Assembly: GCA_941918925.1 (NCBI GenBank)
Contig: OW799234.1
Span: 70,927,043 to 70,991,042 of the forward strand
Direction of reading: 5' to 3'
Origin: Phyto melanocephala
Taxonomy: Eukaryota > Arthropoda > Insecta > Diptera > Rhinophoridae
Length of the DNA: 64,000 nt
The notes beneath the pieces are model-generated. The model saw only the letters and a list, made by a program, of their open reading frames with translations. It ran no database searches and was not told the DNA's origin. The position numbers were made by a program, and so were the translations under genes. Below are positions 58,063 through 64,000 of the stretch, one piece after another (positions within the stretch are counted from its first letter, which is position 1; the number at the start of each line of letters is the position of its first letter).

Positions 58063-58439
58063 CAAAACAAAAAAATTTTTTATTATATCTATTATTTACT
58101 TAGAAAAATCTCCATACGCTTTAACACCCACTAATATTGTATAGCATTTTATTATAAAACATATGAAAAGGGGGCGTGGCTTTTTAAATTTCCGTTTATT
58201 TAATTCATGTTGAAAGAAGTAACGGAGGATATCATAATACTTAACAATCATTAAAAATATAATAATATTTCTACAGAATTTCATTAGCTTACTTAACATT
58301 ACGTTTGTGGGATTAGAATTTATTTTACAACTTTGGCAGCACAACTGGTACGATTAGGTATCAAAGCAAGGAAACTACAGCCAGTAGTAGTTGTGTACAT
58401 AAGTAAAGATGAAGATGAATACAATAATCGTAAAATATC
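58063..58439. other. No gene seen
   Basis: A GGGGGCGTGGC motif at 58172 recalls Helitron units, but no ends are present. AT-rich. Confidence 0.35.
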
Positions 58440-58590
58440 AAATATGATATTGTTTTATTTGAGTGTATTTAAAATCATTAATAAAATTTCTGAATGTATA
58501 TTTTAAGAGTGCTAATTATTAATTGCAATAAAAAGAATCCCATTTTAAAGATATAATAAATTAAAGTATATAAAAGGTATCAATAAAACA
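58440..58590 (+). mobile_element. Possible third, decayed LTR 3' end
   Basis: TTATTAATTGCAATAAAAAG, AATCCCATTTTAAAG and AAAAGGTATCAATAAAACA follow the order of the 3' end of the LTR at 58723 (TTGATTGCAATAAAAGAACT, TTTAAAGGAAAT, AAAAGGTATAAACGTAACA). Weak. Confidence 0.4.
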
Positions 58591-58722
58591 TATACATCCT
58601 TTATGGGAAGTGCGCGTTTTTTTATATGGAATTATTGAAACACAAGTTTTGTATACATTGTAAATAGTTTTTCAAACAAACATTTAAAAATCTTTAAAAT
58701 ACATCCCAACGTATTATTATAT

Positions 58723-59254
58723 TGTTACAGATTTACTTTTAAGTAGCTTAATTTACATTTTAATTTATTTTAGTTGTAGTAGTTTAAGTTACTGTAGTTT
58801 TATTTGTATTAGTTTATTTCGCTGGTTGTTCGAAAATGATGTTTGTTATTATGTGTAGCATACTTTTAGACACTTTTATTATTCGTGCATATTACTTAAC
58901 GTCTTAATTTAAATGTAACGGTTTTCGAATGTACTATAATGTACATACAAGAACTTTGTCGAATGTTACCGAACACCACTATGTTTCTATAAATAGCCGA
59001 ACAACACAGCTAACATGATCAGTATTACAGTAGAGCTTGTAAGGTGCGTATCAAAGTGTGTTTGATAATAAAGGTGTATAACAATAAGTGAAATACATAA
59101 GTAAAGTGATATTAAAGCAATCTTTGAGTGTGTTTAAGTAAATAAAGTGCTCTTAATTTTATAACGAATTTCAACTGTTTTTGATTGCAATAAAAGAACT
59201 AAATGTGTATTTAAAGGAAATAAGCCAACGTTTATAAAAGGTATAAACGTAACA
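58723..59254 (+). mobile_element. Solo LTR of a retrotransposon (Gypsy-like) with 4-bp target duplication
   Basis: The 532-bp segment starts TGTTACAGATTT and ends AAACGTAACA, giving TGTTAC...GTAACA inverted tips. It is flanked by ATAT at 58719-58722 and 59255-59258, a 4-bp target-site duplication. Inside are a TATA box TATAAATA at 58988-58995 and polyadenylation signals AATAAA at about 59067 and 59141, the expected order of U3, R and U5. No internal region or second LTR adjoins it, so it is probably a solo LTR from LTR-LTR recombination. The 4-bp duplication favours the Gypsy group, but this is inferred. Confidence 0.75.
58988..58995 (+). promoter_or_regulatory. TATA box within the solo LTR
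   Basis: TATAAATA placed 265 bp into the LTR and followed about 75-80 bp later by AATAAA; a plausible retrotransposon promoter, not shown to be active. Confidence 0.5.
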
Positions 59255-59930
59255 ATATTTATAAAATTTAATCATCGCTTATTTAATTTGGATGGTTTTA
59301 AAATACATTAGATTTTACAATAGACCAAAGGAATTACCCAAAAGATTATGTCGAGTCTCATTGCGAATGGTGGCAGAATTAGGATATGGAAAATAACATT
59401 ACTACTTTAAATAATGATTCGCTTATGAACGGAAGGGCAAAAATAGAAGCCTTAACGGTTGATTAAAACTCTTATACCAAACCGAGATACTTTGGCTGTT
59501 ACATGCGTTGTTTTACATTGACATAGACTGTTCTTTGAATGTGTTCTGCCGTAAAGTGCCTCTGGAAACAATGTTGCGCAGATATGAATTAAGAGATTCG
59601 AGAGCCAGACTAAGAATGAGGTGTTAAAAAAACATTTGAAATAGATCAGTGGTCTAGAACCTAGTGTTGCTCTAGCATATGGGTTAATTTAACATATGAA
59701 CTGTTTAATGGGTGCCAAAACTATTAGTTAAACATTAAAGAAGGCTGAGATTATAACAATTGGGATTATGGTTTTTATTGGACATACGTGTAAACTTGAA
59801 ACTTTCGACCTAATCAAACCTAAGCAAAGCGTGATTTATTGTGAGGTTTGATTTTTAATAGGCTTTTTTGACCGATCACGCAAGACTTATAACAAACTGC
59901 TTTGCTATTTTTTTTTCATTTGGCAAGGCA
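59255..59930. other. No gene seen
   Basis: AT-rich; no motif recognised. Confidence 0.4.
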
Positions 59931-59934
59931 TTAT

Positions 59935-60480
59935 GGAAAGACACAACAACATCGTCTTTAAATTGCTCTGCTGTATAGGGAACAACAGCGTTCTGAGAGT
60001 GTTATTGTTCGTGCTATTCAAGGAACTTACGGTGATAATAATCGATCTACTCAATCCACTACTGCCAATATCATTAGAAAATTTGGGACCTAATTTACAT
60101 TAGTGGATGATAACGATCGGATTAGACTGCATCAAGCTCGAAAATATATTCGCTGTAGCTGAGAGGGTACGCAGAGGCCGTTTCAAATGGATTGACCGTA
60201 TTTCACGGAAAAATATCTGGCGCCTTAAGCGTACAAAATTTAAATTGTGCAAAAATTTAAGCCGTCAAATTGTATTCACTAATTGTATTCACTGTGGTCT
60301 TCTGGAATCAGTCAGCTTCGATTAACGCTTTGGATGCCAATATAACTCGTTTTATTTAAACGAGTCGTCCAAGATTGTACCTTCTGAATGGACCACCTAA
60401 GACTTCGTCGTGGCCAATATTTACCTGATATCATTTTCAAAGAGTAAAAGCCATAAATTGTTATTTTAACAGATAATAAA
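59935..60480 (+). pseudogene. Mariner-type transposase, internally deleted
   Basis: An ATG at 59933 starts MERHNN and breaks. The next frame gives RAIQGTYGDNNRSTQSTTAN, IIRKFGT, FTLVDDNDRIRLHQAR, then ENIFAVAERVRRGRF, the ENIAAVAE signature region. After about 200 bases of scrambled sequence the C-terminus appears as RRGQYLPDIIFKE with a stop near 60447, matching the conserved GGHLPDIIF. The whole catalytic core is deleted. Confidence 0.65.
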
Positions 60481-60859
60481 AAGTTTACTTTTAAATTTAT
60501 GTGTTTTATTTAACCCTATAAATCCAAACCTAACAATAAATCAGCCGATATGAAATAAGAAAAAATTGGTTTTTAAATATGTTTTTCTCTCCCTTTAGTA
60601 CCGCACTTTGTTCAAACAAAAGTAATGGGTGGTGTTTTTGAATACAGTCACATATTGACAATATCGTATAGTGCTTAAAGAGTCTCGGTGGCAGAGAAGT
60701 AAAGGTACTCGTACATTATCTTTGCAATAGAAATTCTAAATATCATCTAATCAAGATAAAAATTTAATAGGATTTAAGCCTTCCTTCCAAATGTGCGTAC
60801 AATTAAGTACGATTATGTAGAACAGGCAGCTATTGTGCAGCTAACTTGGGTAAATTATA
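60481..60859. other. No gene seen
   Basis: AT-rich spacer. Confidence 0.4.
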
Positions 60860-60991
60860 TTGATTGAATATAAAGAATAGAATATAATAGAATAGAAAGA
60901 GAAGCAGACCAGTTCAGAGTCTCTGGCGGGAATCGAACCCACAATCCCCAGACCAGCAGCCCAGCACACTACTGACTAGTCCACCGGGGGG
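60860..60991 (-). mobile_element. tRNA-derived SINE
   Basis: On the minus strand the head reads CCGGTGGACTAGTCAGTAGT, an A-box-like promoter start. About 30 bases later comes a B box, GGGTTCGATTCCCGCC (60926-60941 on the plus strand). This is followed by a short body and a TATTC-rich tail (ATTCTATTCTATTATATTCT). The spacing of the two boxes matches RNA polymerase III promoters of tRNA-derived SINEs. A degraded tRNA gene is the alternative, but the AT-rich simple tail favours a SINE. Confidence 0.6.
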
Positions 60992-61208
60992 GCAACCTAA
61001 TTTACGATTAAATTGACCGAAACTATCACGAAGTGCACGATATGCATTTTGATTTGAACGCCCATTTTTTTAATAAGCCTGAATAACTTTAACGCGTTCA
61101 AGTTGAGTTAGTCTGAAATTGAGAAATGTCAAATGAAATGCAGAAAAAACACTTGTCGTTTAGGTGTGGTTCACATTCAACATCGGCCTTTAAAATTTAA
61201 CCACCTTT
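60992..61208 (-). mobile_element. Mariner-type (family M2) 5' fragment
   Basis: The right boundary carries the M2 end on the minus strand (AGGTGGTTAAATTTTAAAGG then CCGATGTTGAATGTG) and the leader TCATTTGACATTTCTCAATT. The N-terminal coding that follows reads ERVKVIQAY, then NGRSNQNAYRALRDSFGQFN, and stops at the SINE junction at 60991. Only the first 40 or so residues of the transposase are left. Confidence 0.75.
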
Positions 61209-62068
61209 TATTAAGGTTTTAAATATATCTCAGTAACATTATTCATAATATAAAGTTCATTCGTTTGACTGGCATTTATTTGCCTTAAAAATTTTCCAAG
61301 ATTTTTTAATCTTTGCAAAAATGTATTACCAAATTACCTCAAATCAAATTGTTCCTATTTAGCCACCTTTCTGTCTACTGGGTTACCTAAAACAAATTTG
61401 CAATTTATATTTGTTATAATGCAAATACATAATAAGATTTAGTATGAATGAAACATTTGTGATGTGATTATTATTATGTGTTAGAAATTAAAGTGCCGAA
61501 ATGCTGATTTCAAATTGTTAAATTATTTATTTTAAATACAAATTTCCTTGAATACACTGCAAATGTTAAACAGTAAAGCCCTGAATATACCCATTTGTTG
61601 TAGTGTGTGTGAGCGTATGTATACATATGATTTTAACACATTATGATATTAATACATCTTTACAAATGCATTTGTATTAGAGCATTGCATCTTTTGGTAA
61701 ACTCTAATATTTGCATAAAATTGTCATTTGACTTTAATAATTTAACATAGAGACTGACAATAAGAGAAAAGAAAATATTTGATTATTTATATTAGATCAA
61801 AATCTTTTAGATTTATTTTGAATACATATTTGCATATCATTTCCTTTGCAATGAAAGTTGATGAAATTGCTTAAACAAAGTCAACAAAATGTTGTGTAAG
61901 TCGTTTAAAAATATTTTAATAAAAAGACAGAATCAAAGAGAACAAAATTTGCACTTTTATTTTATTAAACAAATTAAAATCAACAAATTCTACTAATAAA
62001 CATATGTCGCCATAAGCCTGTATATGCTTTTAAACATACAAATATATTTTAAGGCTATTTCATTTAAT
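61209..62068. other. No gene seen
   Basis: AT-rich; nothing recognised. Confidence 0.45.
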
Positions 62069-62076
62069 GTATGTAT
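62069..62076. repeat. Left target-site duplication of hAT-like element
   Basis: GTATGTAT, identical to 63110-63117. The word is itself a GTAT dimer, so some caution applies. Confidence 0.65.
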
Positions 62077-63109
62077 TAGGGTGATCGATTATTCGACTGT
62101 TTTAAGAAACCGGTTTTCAAATAGTTTGAAATTTAGAATTTAAAAATAAACCGGTTGCTATTTTGAAAATTGAGAAAAACCCGGTTAATCGGTTCAAATA
62201 TATGAAATATAATATTTAAAGAAAAAATTAAAAAATATTGTTAAAAAAAGATTATAATTAAAATTATATCAAAATATGAAATTTTAACAGTTTATATATG
62301 TACGTTTGCAGTTGACTTATTTGGTTTTAATTAGTTGAATTTAAGGACAAATGTACTCTTTACAAGTAAAATAATTTATTGTTATAAATTAATACATAAA
62401 TAAATAAGACTTTTTTTAAGGCTGTTATAAATTTTTGTAGCTCCTTTTGTACATGTAGATGTTTTAAACTAATATCCACTAACGAATTTTGTTTGAAATG
62501 ATTTCTGTAATCTAAAATACATTTTAAAGGCTAGGGAAGAACATCTTTAAGATTTCATTTTAAAAATACTTTCTTATACCCCTGACAGACATACAAATAA
62601 AGGCATAAACTAGTTTGTTCGATGGTTTAATAGAAATTTAAGTTGACAGACGCTCAATGCCATTAATTTAAATTAGGATTTGGAAAAAGAGATTATTGGT
62701 TTTTCTTTATTGTAACTACATTTTTTACCTAAAAGCGATCGATCAATTACCTTTAACTTTTAACTATAGGTTTATATCCAATAAAAAAATAATATTTAAG
62801 CTCAATTATTATTCTTATTTTGCACTTGTTTTGTAAACTCCAAATAAATTTCTTACAATATTATGGAAGAATATTTAATAGTTTTTATTTTCTGATTTTT
62901 AGAAACTTTTCGCGTACTAAATATATTATGGTACGATTGGTTACAAAGATATATGAAAATAAATTTAAAAAAATTAAAAACCGGCTTTTTCGGATAAAAA
63001 AAAACCGGTGTATTCGATATTTGAAAAATCAACATTTAGAAAAAACCGTCAGCAGAAAGAGGAAAAAACCGGGTTTTCCATTGGTTTTAAAACCGAGTCG
63101 ATCACCCTA
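62077..63109. mobile_element. Non-autonomous hAT-like element
   Basis: The ends read TAGGGTGATCGATTATTCGA (left) and, on the opposite strand, TAGGGTGATCGACTCGG (right), flanked by 8-bp duplications GTATGTAT. An 8-bp duplication with TAGGG-type tips is characteristic of the hAT superfamily. Both ends are crowded with AAACCGG/CCGGTTT words (left at about 62110, 62151, 62188; right at about 62980, 63004, 63068, 63091), which look like subterminal binding sites. The interior of about 800 bp has no transposase. Frames of 96 and 60 residues at the right end are Lys/Arg-rich products of the repeats. A fragment near 62576-62670 resembles pieces at 40060 and 40480. Confidence 0.75.
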
Positions 63110-63117
63110 GTATGTAT
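63110..63117. repeat. Right target-site duplication of hAT-like element
   Basis: GTATGTAT, matching 62069-62076 exactly. Confidence 0.65.
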
Positions 63118-64000
63118 GCACGTTTTGATTAGTGAATTTAGAAGAGAGAAATCATCTCATATAGTCACGACTTCCTTTTATTCTTGATTATATAAGAAGA
63201 ACTGTATTATTTATCAAAAGAATTTTAAACAAATCTAAAATTTTGGAAATCGAAAACATTATGACAATACAACATTGTGAATTCACCGAATATGTTTTTA
63301 ATTTATGACTTAGTTTCATTACCAATAACAATCTATAGATGTAGTTAAAAACACTTTCAACACCTTCAGCTATTTATGTGGGTGCTACTCTCGCCATCAC
63401 CAATTAGACTTTGAACCTGCATAAGAACTATTCGTTGATACTGGAATCATAAACTAAGAGTAAATATAATTAAGCACAACTACCACTATTCTTGCCAACA
63501 TATTGACTTTTTGTTGTTTTCAACAGAATTTTAATGTGAAAGAAGTATTTGAACTTAAATGTTTCATTTTGACACATTTCAAAAACACCTGCCCTGCACT
63601 CAAACAACACAGTCACTCGTACTTCACAGCGCACACGGGCTAACAGAAATTACTCTTAATTACGTTATGGAACATGGGAATGAATGAATGAATGATGTGG
63701 CTGTGGATTTACAATAATTATCAGTTAAGTAAAGGCAAGCGAACAAATAATAACATAGAGTTGAGTAGAGTACGTTTTATGTAATTATATAATTCGATAG
63801 CTGTTGCAATTAAATATAATCAACAATATAATTGAAATGTTAAATGTCATGTCATGAAATGACAGCTTAAGAAAATAATTGTGTAACGAAATGAAAGAAA
63901 ATTTTAAAATAATATAAAGAGTGAGACTTACATAGCCAAAGTGATAAATGCTTGAATGAGTCATGGATAAATTATAAAATTTAAATCTTAACGAAGATTT
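63118..64000. other. No gene seen
   Basis: AT-rich; a GAAT repeat at about 63678-63693. Nothing else recognised up to the window end. Confidence 0.45.

Noticed and set aside
60926..60991. Functional tRNA gene on the minus strand
   Set aside because: B box is good, but the cloverleaf arms could not be paired convincingly and an AT-rich SINE-like tail follows; called a SINE instead.

Overview
The window is a strongly AT-rich stretch of nuclear DNA from an insect, most likely a cyclorrhaphan fly and possibly a calyptrate (blow fly or muscid relative). That placement is an inference: it rests on the base composition, the density of Tc1/mariner relics, and two families of non-coding elements whose ends read 'TATTCGGC.GTGCCGAAT ... 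TATACCC', which I associate with fly genomes. I found no intact host gene, no rRNA and no convincing tRNA gene. Every protein-like segment I could recognise belongs to a transposable element or to an arthropod repeat-type protein family, and all are broken. The window looks like intergenic or intronic repeat-rich DNA.

Layout. 1-8.1 kb: a mariner relic cut by the window edge, a foldback MITE, a second mariner relic, a short MITE, an internally deleted copy of a repetitive arthropod protein (5753-6430), an old solo LTR and a further mariner relic. 9.6-13.7 kb: a non-LTR retrotransposon (LINE) fragment, two different mariner lineages and a cluster of short repeats with four CCTAA units. 14.2-17.9 kb: two Helitrons in opposite orientation and a mariner remnant whose 3' end has been duplicated in inverted orientation. 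18.6-24.6 kb: copies of the 'C' element (termini with TATACCC and GGTGG), a 143-bp MITE and a mariner 5' fragment. 25.5-27.4 kb: two abutting Helitrons and a LINE RNase H relic. 28.2-32.7 kb: a deleted mariner, a full 'B' element, and a full 'C' element carrying a nested mariner derivative and a tandem array of about 270-290 bp units. 33.6-36.9 kb: a Helitron whose 5' tip has become a TCTA microsatellite, then a 'D' element with inverted arms that holds a relic of a second repetitive protein family. 39.5-42.0 kb: two LINE relics. 44-50 kb: a B fragment, a mariner with perfect 27-bp terminal inverted repeats, a second Helitron-like repeat and an array of about eight 117-bp units. 51.2-55.7 kb: a B element, a deleted mariner, a truncated B element fused to half a mariner, and a Helitron. 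57.6-63.1 kb: a MITE, a solo LTR with a 4-bp target duplication, mariner pieces, a tRNA-derived SINE and a non-autonomous hAT element with an 8-bp target duplication.

No functional pathway can be assembled from this sequence. The main biology is repeat dynamics: repeated loss of the catalytic middle of mariner transposases while their ends are kept, shuffling of shared end modules among the B, C and D elements, and tandem growth of hairpin-containing units inside rolling-circle elements. Similarities to named families are from memory and by eye, since no database search was possible.
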